64,000 bases of DNA from assembly GCF_000219215.1 (NCBI RefSeq), contig NC_015726.1, positions 992,001-1,056,000 on the forward strand, given 5' to 3'. The translations under genes and the position numbers were made by a program. The notes under the pieces were generated by a model. The model made no database searches. It was given only the letters and a program-made list of their open reading frames with translations, and was not told where the DNA came from. Positions 50,394-62,527 of this stretch are shown piece after piece. This DNA is from Cupriavidus necator N-1. Its GTDB lineage: Bacteria; Pseudomonadota; Gammaproteobacteria; Burkholderiales; Burkholderiaceae. Every line of letters starts with the position of its first letter. Position 1 is the first letter of the stretch.

Positions 50394-50419
50394 GGGCCCC
50401 GGAAGGGGCCCTTTTTTTT
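50394..50419 (+). terminator. cyo operon terminator
   Basis: GGGCCCC/GGGGCCC stem with GGAA loop (50394-50411), followed by eight T. Confidence 0.9.
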
Positions 50420-50443
50420 GCCCATGCCAGCCTTGGGGCATGG

Positions 50444-50556
50444 TGCCCGGCCCTGGTGCGGGGCGCGCAGCGCCTGGCGCCTTTCGCATGCCGCCCGCAC
50501 GGAATTGCACCGATGCACGGGAGTGGTGCGCGCGCCGCCCGCACTGCCCTGGTGCG
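50444..50556 (+). promoter_or_regulatory. NtrC-like enhancer sites upstream of urtA
   Basis: NtrC consensus is a 17-bp dyad TGCAC-N7-GTGCA with TGGTGC in the right half. Matches: TGCACGGGAGTGGTGCG (50514-50530) and CGCACTGCCCTGGTGCG (50540-50556); a weaker one at 50444-50460 keeps the right half. They lie about 100-230 bp before the sigma-54 promoter, the usual enhancer range. Confidence 0.6.
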
Positions 50557-50647
50557 GATACGCGATCGCCGGCAGCGGTAGCGCCTGCGCGCCGCGCCAG
50601 CAGGCCGTCTGCCGCCGGCGCGGTGGGTATCAGGCCGTTTGCCTCCA

Positions 50648-50663
50648 TGGCACGCTAGTTGCA
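50648..50663 (+). promoter_or_regulatory. Sigma-54 promoter of the urt-ure cluster
   Basis: TGGCACGCTAGTTGCA is a perfect -24/-12 element (TGGCAC-N5-TTGCA), 56 bp upstream of urtA. Transcription should start near 50675. With the NtrC-like sites upstream, this indicates induction under nitrogen limitation. Confidence 0.85.
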
Positions 50664-50719
50664 GAAGCATCACCCGGGGAGCGTAGTCCCTGACCAACAC
50701 CATAAACGGGAGCTGCAAA

Positions 50720-51976
50720 ATGCAACGACGTGACATGCTGAAGCTGTCGGCGATAGCCGCCGCGGCGATGATCGGTACCAGCCCGCTGGCGCTGGCGCAG
50801 TCCAAGGAGCCGATCAAGGTCGGCATCCTGCATTCGCTGTCCGGCACCATGGCCATTTCGGAGACGTCGCTGAAGGACGTGGCCCTGATGACCATTGATG
50901 AGATCAACAAGAGCGGCGGCGTGCTGGGACGCAAGCTGGAGCCGGTGGTGGTGGACCCGGCCTCGAACTGGCCGCTGTTCGCGGAAAAGGCGCGCCAGCT
51001 GATCACCAAGGACAAGGTCGCAGTGACCTTCGGCTGCTGGACCTCGGTGTCGCGCAAGTCGGTGCTCCCGGTCTATGAGGAACTGAACTCGCTGCTGTTC
51101 TACCCGGTGCAGTATGAAGGCGAAGAGATGTCGAAGAACGTCTTCTACACCGGTGCAGCGCCCAACCAGCAGGCGATCCCGGCGGTGGAATACCTGATGA
51201 GTAAGGAAGGCGGCGGCGCCAAGCGCTTCTACCTGCTGGGCACGGACTACGTCTACCCGCGCACCACCAACAAGATCCTGCGCGCCTTCCTGAAGAGCAA
51301 GGGCGTGGCCGACAAGGACATCGAAGAGGTCTACACCCCGTTCGGCCACAGCGACTACCAGACCATCGTCGCCAATATCAAGAAGTTCTCGCAGGGCGGC
51401 AAGACCGCGGTGATCTCCACTATCAACGGCGACTCCAACGTGCCGTTCTACAAGGAGCTGGGCAACGCCGGGCTGAAGGCCAAGGACGTGCCGGTGGTGG
51501 CGTTCTCGGTGGGTGAAGAGGAACTGCGCGGCATCGATACCAAGCCGCTGGTGGGCCACCTGGCCGCATGGAACTACTTCATGTCGGTCAAGAACCCCGA
51601 GAACGATGCCTTCCGCAAGCAGTGGGCGGCATGGGTCAAGGCCAACAATCTGCCCGGCGGCGACAAACGCGTGACCAACGATCCGATGGAAGCCACCTAC
51701 GTCGGCATTCACATGTGGGCGCAGGCCGTGAAGAAGGCCGGCACCACCGACACCGACAAGGTGCGCGCCGCCATGTACGGCCAGACCTTCAAGGCACCGG
51801 ACGGCTTCACCCTGACCATGGGCGAGAACCACCACCTGTACAAGCCGGTGATGATCGGCGAAGTGAAGGGTGATGGCCAGTTCTCGGTGGTGTGGAAGAC
51901 GCCGAAGGCGGTGCGTGCGCAGCCGTGGAGCCCGTTCATCGCGGGTAATGAAGGCAAGCCGGACAAGGTGATGTAA
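50720..51976 (+). CDS. urtA: Urea ABC transporter, substrate-binding protein
   Basis: 418 residues. An N-terminal twin-arginine-like signal (MQRRDMLKLSAIAAAAMIG) precedes the mature start near ALAQSKEPIKVGILHSLSGT. FGCWTSVSRKSVLPVYEE, LLFYPVQYEGEEMSKNVFYTG and YLLGTDYVYPRTTN are UrtA-specific within the amide-urea binding family. Delivers urea to UrtBC. First gene of urtABCDE. Confidence 0.95.
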   Translation: MQRRDMLKLSAIAAAAMIGTSPLALAQSKEPIKVGILHSLSGTMAISETSLKDVALMTIDEINKSGGVLGRKLEPVVVDPASNWPLFAEKARQLITKDKVAVTFGCWTSVSRKSVLPVYEELNSLLFYPVQYEGEEMSKNVFYTGAAPNQQAIPAVEYLMSKEGGGAKRFYLLGTDYVYPRTTNKILRAFLKSKGVADKDIEEVYTPFGHSDYQTIVANIKKFSQGGKTAVISTINGDSNVPFYKELGNAGLKAKDVPVVAFSVGEEELRGIDTKPLVGHLAAWNYFMSVKNPENDAFRKQWAAWVKANNLPGGDKRVTNDPMEATYVGIHMWAQAVKKAGTTDTDKVRAAMYGQTFKAPDGFTLTMGENHHLYKPVMIGEVKGDGQFSVVWKTPKAVRAQPWSPFIAGNEGKPDKVM

Positions 51977-52102
51977 GCGGACGCCAGTCCGGCCCCTGAC
52001 GATGGCTTCCTTCTCCCGCAAGGCGGGGGAGGGGAGCGCATCGCCCCCTTTCGCACACCCAGAACAACAAGGCGCTGAAGCGCCGCCACTGCGCCAGCCA
52101 CT

Positions 52103-53746
52103 ATGCCCAAACTACTTCCGACAATGGCCATGCCATGGCTGCGCGCCTTGCTGGCGGCGCTGCTGCTGGCGGCTGCGCCGTGGGCCGCGGCGCTGACGCA
52201 GGCCGACCTGAAGCCGCTGGCCGAAGACGATTTCGATGCCAAGACCGCCGCGCTGGCCGCACTAGCCAAGGCACCCCCGGCGGAAGCCGGCCCGATCCTG
52301 AAAGCCTTGCAGGACGACGCGCTGCAATATGCACCATCGGTCGGCATGGTGCGCCAGGACGGCGACAAGACCGTCGATGCCATTACCGGCAAGCCGGTCG
52401 CGGTGAAAGCCGACGAACTGGAGTCCCTGACCCTGAACAACAGCCTGCGTGCGCTGGTCGACAGCGCCGCCAGCAGCCTGCTGCTGCAGTCACCCGACAT
52501 CGCGGTGCGTGCGCAGGCGGTCGCCACGCTGCGCGCCCAGCCGGAAAGCGCCTCGCGCGCCGCGGTCGAAGCCGCGCGCAAGAACGAGGCCGATGCCGGC
52601 CTGCGCACCAGCCTGGACGTGATCTGGGCCAACCTGGTGCTGGCCGAGCCGGCCGATCCGGCAGCGCATGACGCGCGGCTTGAAGCCATCCGCATCCTCG
52701 GCAGCGACAGCAACCCGCAGAGCCGCCAGAAGCTGGCGCCGCTGGTGGAGCGCGACAGTGCCGGCAACTACCGCGAGCCCGATGCCGACGTGCGCCTGGC
52801 CGCGCAGCAGGTGCTGGACACGCTGCGCAGCGACCAGCGCCGCGCCGAGCTGATCGGCAACCTGTTCGCCGGGCTGAGCCTGGGCAGCGTGCTGCTGCTG
52901 GCCGCGCTGGGGCTGGCCATTACCTATGGCCTGATCGGCGTCATCAACATGGCGCACGGTGAATTCCTGATGATCGGCGCCTATGCCACCTACGTGGTGC
53001 AGTCGCTGTTCCGCGCCTACGCGCCGGGTGCGTTCGACTGGTACCTGCCGGCGGCGCTGCCGGCCTCGTTCCTGGCGGCAGCCGTGGTGGGCTTCGTGCT
53101 GGAGCGGCTGGTGCTGCGCCACCTGTACGGCCGCCCGCTGGAAACGCTGCTGGCCACCTTCGGCGTGAGCCTGCTGCTGATGCAGGCAGTGCGCACGCTG
53201 TTCGGCGCGCAGAACGTGGAAGTGGCCAACCCGGCGTGGATGAGCGGCGGCATCGAGTGGATGCCGGGCCTGGTGATTCCCTACAACCGCATCGTCATCA
53301 TCCTGTTCGCGCTGGCGGTGGTGGCGGTGGCGTGGGCGGTGCTGAACCGCACGCGGCTCGGGCTGTTCGTGCGCGCCACCACGCAGAACCGCACCATGGC
53401 GGCCTGCGTCGGCGTGCGCACCTGGAAGGTCGACAGCTACGCCTTTGCCTTTGGCGCCGGCATTGCCGGGCTGGGCGGCTGCGCGCTGTCGCAGATCGGC
53501 AATGTCGGTCCCGACCTGGGCCAGGCCTACATCATCGATTCCTTCATGGTGGTGGTGCTGGGCGGGGTGGGGCAGCTGGCGGGCACCATCGTCGGCGCTT
53601 TCGGGCTGGGCATCATCAACAAGTTCATCGAGCCCTTCTATGGCGCGGTGCTGGCCAAGATCTTTGTCCTGGTGCTGATCGTGCTGTTTATCCAGAAGCG
53701 GCCGCAGGGACTTTTCGCGCTCAAGGGGCGCAGCGCGGAGGCATGA
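52103..53746 (+). CDS. urtB: Urea ABC transporter, permease UrtB
   Basis: 547 residues. A signal sequence and a helical periplasmic extension of about 240 residues (DFDAKTAALAALAKAPP ... QVLDTLRSDQRR) precede a LivH-like membrane domain: GLIGVINMAHGEFLMIGAYATY and ATFGVSLLLMQAVRTLFGAQN. The long extension is normal for proteobacterial UrtB. The ATGA overlap with urtC shows coupling. Confidence 0.95.
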   Translation: MPKLLPTMAMPWLRALLAALLLAAAPWAAALTQADLKPLAEDDFDAKTAALAALAKAPPAEAGPILKALQDDALQYAPSVGMVRQDGDKTVDAITGKPVAVKADELESLTLNNSLRALVDSAASSLLLQSPDIAVRAQAVATLRAQPESASRAAVEAARKNEADAGLRTSLDVIWANLVLAEPADPAAHDARLEAIRILGSDSNPQSRQKLAPLVERDSAGNYREPDADVRLAAQQVLDTLRSDQRRAELIGNLFAGLSLGSVLLLAALGLAITYGLIGVINMAHGEFLMIGAYATYVVQSLFRAYAPGAFDWYLPAALPASFLAAAVVGFVLERLVLRHLYGRPLETLLATFGVSLLLMQAVRTLFGAQNVEVANPAWMSGGIEWMPGLVIPYNRIVIILFALAVVAVAWAVLNRTRLGLFVRATTQNRTMAACVGVRTWKVDSYAFAFGAGIAGLGGCALSQIGNVGPDLGQAYIIDSFMVVVLGGVGQLAGTIVGAFGLGIINKFIEPFYGAVLAKIFVLVLIVLFIQKRPQGLFALKGRSAEA

Positions 53747-54951
53747 TGCAGCGATTCCAATCGAATTCTTCCGCTACCCCGTTCCGGCTTGGCGTGCCTG
53801 AGCGCCAGGCGCTGTTCTCGCGGCGCGGCTGGATGGCGCTGGCGGCGCTGGCGGTGATCGTCGGCATCGGCGTGCCGGTGTGCGCGCTGGTGTTGCCGGA
53901 GGGCCATCCGCTGCACCTGTCGGCCTATGCGCTGACGCTGGTCGGCAAGATCATGTGCTTTGCGCTGGCCGCGATCGCGCTGGACCTGGTGTGGGGCTAC
54001 TGCGGCATCCTGAGCCTGGGCCACGGGCTGTTCTTCGCGCTGGGCGGCTACGCCATGGGCATGTACCTGATGCGGGCGATCGGGCGCGAGGGCGTGTACA
54101 AGAGCGAGCTGCCGGACTTCATGGTGTTTCTCGACTGGAAGGAGCTGCCCTGGTTCTGGCACGGCACTGAGCACCTGGGCTACGCGCTGCTGCTGGTGGT
54201 GCTGGTGCCGGGCGTGCTGGCGTGGCTGTTCGGCTTCTTTGCCTTCCGCTCGCGCATCAAGGGCGTGTACCTGTCGATCATCACGCAGGCGATGACGTAT
54301 GCGGCGATGCTGCTGTTCTTCCGCAACGAGACCGGTTTCGGCGGCAACAACGGCTTCACGGACTTCAAGCGCATTGCCGGCTTTGCGATTGCGGCGCCGC
54401 AGACGCGCACGGCGCTGTTCGTGCTGACCTTCCTGGCGCTGCTGGCGGGCTTCATCGCCTGCCGCTACATCGTCACGTCCAAGCTCGGGCGCGTGGTCAC
54501 CGCAGTGCGCGATGCCGAGATGCGGGTGATGTTCTCCGGCTACAACCCGCTGGGCTACAAGCTGTTCGTGTGGACTTTCTCGGCAGTGCTGTGCGGCATC
54601 GCGGGTGCGCTGTATGTGCCGCAGGTGGGCATCATCAACCCTGGCGAGATGTCGCCCGGCAACTCGATCGAGATGGCGGTGTGGGTTGCCGTGGGCGGGC
54701 GCGGCACGCTGATCGGGCCGGTGATCGGCGCATTCCTGGTCAATGGCGCCAAGACCCTGTTCACCGCCCACTTCGCCGAATACTGGCTGTTCCTGCTGGG
54801 TGCGATGTTCGTGCTGGTGACCTTGTACCTGCCCGATGGCGTGACCGGGCTGTGGAACCGGCTGCGCGAGCGGCGTGCGGCCGCACCGCCAGCCGCTGCA
54901 GACCCTGTTTCCGCGCCTGCCGTGGCAGGCCGCACCGGAGGTGAAGCATGA
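53743..54951 (+). CDS. urtC: Urea ABC transporter, permease UrtC
   Basis: 402 residues, LivM-like. LDLVWGYCGILSLGHGLFFALG, RSRIKGVYLSIITQAMTYA, and PQVGIINPGEMSPGNSIEMA with VAVGGRGTLIGPVIGAFL. Second permease subunit; overlaps urtB and urtD by 4 bp each. Confidence 0.95.
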   Translation: MMQRFQSNSSATPFRLGVPERQALFSRRGWMALAALAVIVGIGVPVCALVLPEGHPLHLSAYALTLVGKIMCFALAAIALDLVWGYCGILSLGHGLFFALGGYAMGMYLMRAIGREGVYKSELPDFMVFLDWKELPWFWHGTEHLGYALLLVVLVPGVLAWLFGFFAFRSRIKGVYLSIITQAMTYAAMLLFFRNETGFGGNNGFTDFKRIAGFAIAAPQTRTALFVLTFLALLAGFIACRYIVTSKLGRVVTAVRDAEMRVMFSGYNPLGYKLFVWTFSAVLCGIAGALYVPQVGIINPGEMSPGNSIEMAVWVAVGGRGTLIGPVIGAFLVNGAKTLFTAHFAEYWLFLLGAMFVLVTLYLPDGVTGLWNRLRERRAAAPPAAADPVSAPAVAGRTGGEA

Positions 54952-55796
54952 ATGCCGCACTCCAGCACGGCCAGGCCGAAAGTGGCGATGCCACCGGCCT
55001 GGGCCGCATTGTCGAGCCTGGCACCATCGATGTCTCGCACGGGCCGATCCTGTACCTGGAAGACCTGACGGTGCAGTTCGACGGCTTCCGCGCGCTGAAC
55101 AAGCTGACCTTGTCGATCGACCATGGCGAGCTGCGCTGCGTGATCGGCCCCAACGGTGCCGGCAAGACCACGATGATGGATGTCATCACCGGCAAGACCG
55201 GGCCGCGCAATGCCAATGTCAGCGGGCGCGTGTTCCTGGGCCAGACCATCGACCTGATGCGGATGACCGAGCCGCGCATCGCGCAGGTGGGCATCGGCCG
55301 CAAGTTCCAGAAGCCGACGGTATTCGAGCAGCACGCGGTGTGGGAGAACCTGGAACTGGCGATGAAGGCCGACAAGCGCTGGTGGTCGTCGCTGCGCGCG
55401 CGGCTGACGGCAGAGGGGCATCGCCGCATCGAGGAAACGCTGGCGCTGACCGGACTGGAGGCCGAGGCCTACCGGCCCGCCGGGCTGCTGTCGCACGGGC
55501 AGAAGCAGCGCCTGGAGATCGGCATGCTGCTGATGCAGCAGCCGCAGCTGCTGTTGCTGGACGAGCCGGTGGCCGGCATGACCGATGAAGAGACCATGCA
55601 GCTGGCGGCGCTGCTCAACGGCCTGCGCGGCAGCTGCTCGATGATGGTGGTCGAGCACGACATGGAGTTCGTCGCCGCGCTCGCAGGCGATGCCGGCCAG
55701 GTCACGGTGCTGGCCGAGGGCAGCGTGCTGGCCGAAGGCACGCTCGACAGCGTCAAGCGCGACGAGCGCGTGATCGAATCCTACCTGGGAAGATAA
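54948..55796 (+). CDS. urtD: Urea ABC transporter, ATPase UrtD
   Basis: 282 residues. Walker A GPNGAGKTT, signature LLSHGQKQRLEIGM, Walker B LLLLDEPVAGMT, and the switch His in VVEHDMEF. The first 40 residues are a variable extension. LivG-type ATPase of the urea importer. Confidence 0.95.
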   Translation: MNAALQHGQAESGDATGLGRIVEPGTIDVSHGPILYLEDLTVQFDGFRALNKLTLSIDHGELRCVIGPNGAGKTTMMDVITGKTGPRNANVSGRVFLGQTIDLMRMTEPRIAQVGIGRKFQKPTVFEQHAVWENLELAMKADKRWWSSLRARLTAEGHRRIEETLALTGLEAEAYRPAGLLSHGQKQRLEIGMLLMQQPQLLLLDEPVAGMTDEETMQLAALLNGLRGSCSMMVVEHDMEFVAALAGDAGQVTVLAEGSVLAEGTLDSVKRDERVIESYLGR

Positions 55797-55798
55797 GC

Positions 55799-56491
55799 AT
55801 GCTGCAGGTCAATGCACTGAACCAGTTCTACGGCGGCAGCCATATCCTGCGCAATGTCAGCTTCGACGTGCCCGCCGGCAAGCTGACCACGCTGCTGGGC
55901 CGCAATGGCGTGGGCAAGAGCACGCTGCTCAAGTGCCTGATGGGCGTGGTGCCCACGCGCAGCGGCAGCATCCAATGGGAAGGGCAGGCGCTGGAGAAGA
56001 AGGCGCCGTATGAACGCGTGTCTGCCGGGCTGGCCTATGTGCCGCAGGGCCGGGAGATCTTCCCGCGGCTGACGGTGGAAGAAAACCTGCTGATCGGCGC
56101 CGCCAGCCGGGCGCGGCCGTCCGGCGTGCCGGACCGGATCTACCAGTTGTTCCCGGTGCTGCGCACCATGCGGCTGCGCCGCGGCGGCGACCTGTCCGGC
56201 GGCCAGCAGCAGCAACTGGCGATCGGGCGCGCGCTGATGAGCGAGCCGGGCCTGCTGATCCTGGACGAGCCCACCGAGGGCATCCAGCCTTCCATCATCC
56301 AGGACATCGGCCGGGCGCTGCGCCTGCTGGTTGACGAGTTCGGCATGACAGTGCTGCTGGTCGAGCAGTACTACGAGTTCGCGCGGCATATTGCCGACCA
56401 CTACGTGGTGATGAGCCGCGGCGAAGTGGTGGCGCGGGGTGCCGGCGCCAGCATGGAGCAGGACGGCGTGCGGGAGCTGATCGCCGTGTAG
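55799..56491 (+). CDS. urtE: Urea ABC transporter, ATPase UrtE
   Basis: 230 residues. Walker A GRNGVGKSTLLKCLMG, signature GGDLSGGQQQQLAIGRAL, Walker B LLILDEPTEGIQPS; LivF-type. Starts 2 bp after urtD. The next gene is ureD, joining uptake to urease. Confidence 0.95.
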   Translation: MLQVNALNQFYGGSHILRNVSFDVPAGKLTTLLGRNGVGKSTLLKCLMGVVPTRSGSIQWEGQALEKKAPYERVSAGLAYVPQGREIFPRLTVEENLLIGAASRARPSGVPDRIYQLFPVLRTMRLRRGGDLSGGQQQQLAIGRALMSEPGLLILDEPTEGIQPSIIQDIGRALRLLVDEFGMTVLLVEQYYEFARHIADHYVVMSRGEVVARGAGASMEQDGVRELIAV

Positions 56492-56614
56492 GGCGGCTGC
56501 GCGGCAGCGCCGGGATTTGTGGGCCATACGCTGCTTCCGCCAAGGCGGACAGCGCGCTATGATTGCTTGCAACTCCCGCCCTCGCGCGCGTCCCCACCGC
56601 CGGCTGTCCTTGCC

Positions 56615-57484
56615 ATGCGCCATCCCGATTTTCCTTCCGCCCTCGCCGTGCCCGCCGCATGGCAGGCCACCCTGCGGCTGCGCTTTGCGCAGCGCGGCGA
56701 ACGCACCGCGCTGACCGAGCGGCGCCACCAGGGGCCGCTGCTGGTGCAGAAGCCGCTGTACCCGGAAGGAGGCATCTGCCATGCGGTGATCCTGCATCCG
56801 CCAGCGGGCGTGGCAGGCGGCGACAGCCTGGATATCGACGTGACAGTGGAGGCTGGCGCGCACGCCGTGCTGGCCACGCCGGGCGCCACCAAGTGGTACA
56901 AGTCGCTTGGCCGCGAGGCGGCGCAGCATGTGCGCCTGTCGGTGGGCGCAGGCGCGCGGCTGGACTGGCTGCCGCAGGAGAACATCGTCTTCGACGACGC
57001 CCGTGCGCGGATTTCGACCGTGCTCGACGTCGCGCCCGGCGGCAGCGCGATCGGCTGGGATGCGGTGGTGCTGGGCCGGCAGGCATCTGGCGAGCAGTGG
57101 GCCAGCGGCGCGCTGTGGCTGGATACCCGCATCGGCGCCGGTGAACGCGCGCTGTGGATCGAACAATCGCATCTTGAGGCCGCGTCGCCACTGCGCACCG
57201 CGGTGGCCGGGCTCGACGGACTCAATGTGCTGGGCACGCTGTGGGCGGTAGGCGAGGGCGCGACGCAGGAACTGGCCGAAGCGCTGGCCGAACAGCTGCC
57301 CTATCGGCCGGAGCTGCGCGCCGGCGTGACCTGCCTGGCCGCCAACGGCCAGTCGATGCTGCTGCTGCGCGTGCTGGGCCGGCAGATGGAAGCCGTGCGC
57401 CACGTCATGGTCGACAGCTGGCAGGCGCTGCGCATGCCGATCCACGGTGTCGCGGCGCGGCCGCTGCGGCTGTGGGCCACGTAG
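56615..57484 (+). CDS. ureD: Urease accessory protein UreD
   Basis: 289 residues. [29 protein letters not shown] and GATKWYKS with [12 protein letters not shown] are UreD hallmarks. Scaffold that joins UreF and UreG to apo-urease for nickel insertion. The frame opens at 56519, but ATG 56615 ([10 protein letters not shown]) suits the family. Confidence 0.93.
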   Translation: MRHPDFPSALAVPAAWQATLRLRFAQRGERTALTERRHQGPLLVQKPLYPEGGICHAVILHPPAGVAGGDSLDIDVTVEAGAHAVLATPGATKWYKSLGREAAQHVRLSVGAGARLDWLPQENIVFDDARARISTVLDVAPGGSAIGWDAVVLGRQASGEQWASGALWLDTRIGAGERALWIEQSHLEAASPLRTAVAGLDGLNVLGTLWAVGEGATQELAEALAEQLPYRPELRAGVTCLAANGQSMLLLRVLGRQMEAVRHVMVDSWQALRMPIHGVAARPLRLWAT

Positions 57485-57527
57485 GCCGCCAACAGAGACA
57501 ATCGAACCCAAGAACCAGGAACAAGAG

Positions 57528-57830
57528 ATGGAACTGACGCCGCGAGAGAAAGACAAGCTGCTGATCTTCACCGCCGCTCTGCTGGCCGAGCGGCGCAAGG
57601 CACGCGGGCTGAAGCTGAACTACCCGGAAGCGGTGGCGCTGATCACCGCCGCCATCATGGAAGGCGCGCGCGATGGCCGCACCGTGGCCGAGTTGATGCA
57701 TGAGGGCACCACCGTGCTGAGCCGCGAGGACGTGATGGATGGCGTGGCCGAGATGATCCCCGAGATCCAGGTGGAGGCCACTTTTCCGGACGGCACCAAG
57801 CTGGTGACCGTCCACCATCCCATTGTCTGA
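57528..57830 (+). CDS. ureA: Urease gamma subunit
   Basis: 100 residues, the standard length. [40 protein letters not shown] and the final [12 protein letters not shown] are nearly invariant. Part of the (UreABC)3 enzyme. Confidence 0.97.
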   Translation: MELTPREKDKLLIFTAALLAERRKARGLKLNYPEAVALITAAIMEGARDGRTVAELMHEGTTVLSREDVMDGVAEMIPEIQVEATFPDGTKLVTVHHPIV

Positions 57831-57884
57831 ACATGACCGTTCCCCGATTTTGACCACGATAACAAGACCAACCCGAGAGCCGAC

Positions 57885-58496
57885 ATGAACCGTACCGCCT
57901 GCCTGCGTCTTGCCCTGGGCACTTCCCTGACCGTTGCCGCCGGCGCCGCCCTGGCACATCCAGGCCACGATGCCGCCACCGTCAGTGCCAGCCTGTGGGC
58001 CGGCCTGGCGCACCCCTTCACCGGCGCCGACCATTTGCTGGCGATGGCGGCGGTGGGCGTGTGGAGCGCCTTGATTGCCCGCTCGGCTGCCGATACGCTG
58101 CGCCTGCCGCTGGCCTTCGTGGCGCTGATGCTGGTGGGGGCTGCAATCGGCCTGTCCGGTGTGGCGCTGCCCGCAGTCGAACCGATGATCGCGGCCTCAT
58201 TGCTGGTGATCGGGTTGCTGCTGGCGCTGCGCGCGAAGCTGCCGGCGTGGGCCGGTACGCTGCTGGTCGGCAGCTTTGCCGTGTTCCACGGCTATGCCCA
58301 CGGGGCCGAACTTCCCGCCACCGCTGGCGCGCTGCCTGCGGTACTCGCATACGTAGGCGGGTTTGCCGCCGCCACCATGGCGCTGCACCTGCTGGGCATC
58401 GGCGCCGGCACGCTGTTGCGCCGCCATGCCGGCTGGCTGGCCCGCGCGGCCGGTGCCGGCGTGGCGCTGTACGGCGCCAGCCTGCTGGTGGCCTGA
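57885..58496 (+). CDS. ureJ: HupE/UreJ family nickel permease-like protein
   Basis: 203 residues. Signal-like N-terminus ending ALAHPGHD, then helices with [21 protein letters not shown] and [16 protein letters not shown], the His-rich motifs of HupE/UreJ thought to bind Ni2+. Set inside the urease operon between ureA and ureB; likely supplies nickel. Confidence 0.9.
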   Translation: MNRTACLRLALGTSLTVAAGAALAHPGHDAATVSASLWAGLAHPFTGADHLLAMAAVGVWSALIARSAADTLRLPLAFVALMLVGAAIGLSGVALPAVEPMIAASLLVIGLLLALRAKLPAWAGTLLVGSFAVFHGYAHGAELPATAGALPAVLAYVGGFAAATMALHLLGIGAGTLLRRHAGWLARAAGAGVALYGASLLVA

Positions 58497-58507
58497 GGAG
58501 AATCGCC

Positions 58508-58812
58508 ATGATCCCCGGTGAACTGATGCCCGCCGACGGCGAGATCGAACTGAATGCCGGCCGCACCACGGTCAGCGTGACGGTGGCCAATACCGGCGAC
58601 CGGCCAATCCAGGTCGGCTCGCACTTCCATTTCTACGAGACCAACACCGCGCTCGCGTTCGACCGCGAAGCCGCACGCGGCTTCCGGCTGAATATTGCCG
58701 CCGGCACCGCGGTGCGCTTCGAGCCCGGCCAGACGCGCACGGTGGAACTGGTGGCACTGGACGGCGACCGCATCGTCTACGGCTTCAACGGCAAGATCAT
58801 GGGAGCGCTGTG

Positions 58813-58813
<1 letters not shown>
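58508..58813 (+). CDS. ureB: Urease beta subunit
   Basis: 101 residues. [30 protein letters not shown] and the C-terminal [11 protein letters not shown] are family-defining. Stop overlaps ureC start by one base. Confidence 0.97.
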
Positions 58814-60528
<1,715 letters not shown>

Positions 60529-60557
60529 CTGGCCGGCGCCCGCGCCCCGCATCGCCC

Positions 60558-61181
60558 ATGCTGAAGATCGACAAACTCCTGAGCGCCCCGCACGGCATCG
60601 CGCCCGTGCTGGTGCGCCGCGCGCCCAAGCTGGTCCTGCCCTTCGCCGAACGCAGCAAGAGCCGCCTGCGCGCGGTGCTCGACAACGGCGACGAAGCCGC
60701 GCTGTTCCTGCCGCGCGGCACCGTGCTGCGCGGCGGCGACCTGCTGGTGACTGAAGACGGCAGCTTCGTGGAAGTGCAGGCCGCTACCGAGGCAGTGCTG
60801 GAAGTGCGCGCGCAAGACCCGCATGCGCTGATGCGTGCGGCCTATCACCTCGGCAACCGCCATACGCCGGTGGAGATCGGGCGCGACTACCTGCGGCTGG
60901 AATACGACCCGGTGCTTGCCGACATGCTGCAGCGCCTGGGCGTGCGCGCCGAGCGTGCCGAGCTGCCGTTCGAGCCGGAGGCGGGGGCCTATGGCGGCGG
61001 GCACAAGCATGGGCACGATGCGACGTTTGCGGAGGACTATGCGGCGGCGCAGGCGGTGTTTCATGAGCATCATGGGCACGACCACGGGCATTCGCATGGA
61101 CCTTCGCACGGACATGGTCATTCCCACGATCACGGTGATCCGCACCATGTCCACGATGAGCATTGCGGACACAAGCATTGA
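60558..61181 (+). CDS. ureE: Urease accessory protein UreE (nickel chaperone)
   Basis: 207 residues. N-terminal peptide-binding and C-terminal metal domains ([18 protein letters not shown]). A tail of about 60 residues from residue 148 is very rich in His (GGHKHGHD ... [12 protein letters not shown] ... HDEHCGHKH), a nickel store. Longer than tail-less UreE. Confidence 0.95.
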   Translation: MLKIDKLLSAPHGIAPVLVRRAPKLVLPFAERSKSRLRAVLDNGDEAALFLPRGTVLRGGDLLVTEDGSFVEVQAATEAVLEVRAQDPHALMRAAYHLGNRHTPVEIGRDYLRLEYDPVLADMLQRLGVRAERAELPFEPEAGAYGGGHKHGHDATFAEDYAAAQAVFHEHHGHDHGHSHGPSHGHGHSHDHGDPHHVHDEHCGHKH

Positions 61182-61190
61182 TTGCGTGCC

Positions 61191-61883
61191 ATGACCGGCC
61201 TGCCCCAACTGATCTCGCTGCTACATCTGGCATCGCCATCCCTGCCGATCGGCGGCTTCAGCTATTCACAAGGACTGGAAGCTGCGATCGATTGTGGCAG
61301 CGTGCACGATGCGCCGAGCGCCGAACGCTGGATTCGCGACAACCTGCTGCATGTGCAGGCGCAATGCGAAGCGCCACTGTGGCTGCTGCTGCATCGTCAC
61401 TGGCTGGCCGGCGACGCTGGGCAAGTACGGACGTGGAACGACTGGTTCCGCGCCACGCGCGAGACTTCCGAGTTGCGGCTTGAGACCGAGCAGATGGGCT
61501 GGTCGCTGTCCAGGCTGATTGCGCAGATGGAGTGGGGCGCGCCGGTGCTACGCGAGACGCTGGCGGCGCTGTCACCGGTCTGCCTGCCGACGGCGTTCAC
61601 TGCGGCATGCGTGGCGCTTCAGGTCGAGGCGCGCGATGGCCTCGCCGCCTACTGCTTCAACTGGGCCGAGAACCAGGTCGCCGCGGCGATCAAGGCGGTG
61701 CCGCTGGGCCAGGTGGCGGGGCAGCACATGCTGCGGCGCCTGCACGGCGCGGTGCTCGACACGGTCGATGAAGCCGCGCGCCGCGCCGAAGCCACGCCGC
61801 CGCAACTCTCCACCTTTTCCCCGATGCTGGGCCTGCTTTCCGCGCGCCACGAAACGCAGTACTCCCGGCTGTTCCGATCCTGA
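61191..61883 (+). CDS. ureF: Urease accessory protein UreF
   Basis: 230 residues. [20 protein letters not shown] is the UreF signature; [14 protein letters not shown] and the final [20 protein letters not shown] are typical. Acts with UreD and UreG. The ATG at 61191 is chosen; the frame opens at TTG 61182. Confidence 0.95.
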   Translation: MTGLPQLISLLHLASPSLPIGGFSYSQGLEAAIDCGSVHDAPSAERWIRDNLLHVQAQCEAPLWLLLHRHWLAGDAGQVRTWNDWFRATRETSELRLETEQMGWSLSRLIAQMEWGAPVLRETLAALSPVCLPTAFTAACVALQVEARDGLAAYCFNWAENQVAAAIKAVPLGQVAGQHMLRRLHGAVLDTVDEAARRAEATPPQLSTFSPMLGLLSARHETQYSRLFRS

Positions 61884-61897
61884 ACTCATACCGCACC

Positions 61898-62527
61898 ATG
61901 ACCCAGGCCCGTACCAAGAAGAACCCTCCGCTGCGCGTCGGCGTCGGCGGCCCGGTTGGCTCCGGCAAGACCACGCTGCTGGAGATGCTGTGCAAGGCGA
62001 TGCGCGACCGCTATGACCTGGTCGCCATCACCAACGACATCTACACCAAGGAAGACCAGCGCCTCCTGACGATCTCCGGCGCGCTGCCGGCGGAACGCAT
62101 CATGGGCGTGGAAACGGGCGGCTGTCCGCACACCGCGATCCGCGAAGACGCCTCGATCAACCTGGAGGCGGTGGACCGCATGCTGGCGCGCTTCCCGGAT
62201 GCTGACGTGGTCTTCATCGAGTCCGGCGGCGACAACCTCGCCGCCACCTTCAGTCCAGAACTTTCTGATTTGACGATCTACGTCATCGACGTAGCCGGCG
62301 GTGAGAAGATTCCGAGAAAGGGTGGGCCGGGCATCACCAAGTCCGACTTGCTGGTGATCAACAAGACGGACCTGGCGCCATACGTCGGGGCATCGCTGGA
62401 AGTGATGGAGAGCGATGCACGCAAGATGCGCGGCGCCCGGCCGTTCGTGATGGGCAGCGTCAAGTCCGGGCAGGGCCTGGACGAGGTGATCCGCTTTATC
62501 GAACGGCAGGGCATGCTGGGCGTCTAG
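61898..62527 (+). CDS. ureG: Urease accessory GTPase UreG
   Basis: 209 residues. P-loop [17 protein letters not shown], Ni-binding [15 protein letters not shown], and [16 protein letters not shown] (GTP-base motif NKTD). SIMIBI GTPase that delivers nickel. Last gene of the urease operon. Confidence 0.97.
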   Translation: MTQARTKKNPPLRVGVGGPVGSGKTTLLEMLCKAMRDRYDLVAITNDIYTKEDQRLLTISGALPAERIMGVETGGCPHTAIREDASINLEAVDRMLARFPDADVVFIESGGDNLAATFSPELSDLTIYVIDVAGGEKIPRKGGPGITKSDLLVINKTDLAPYVGASLEVMESDARKMRGARPFVMGSVKSGQGLDEVIRFIERQGMLGV

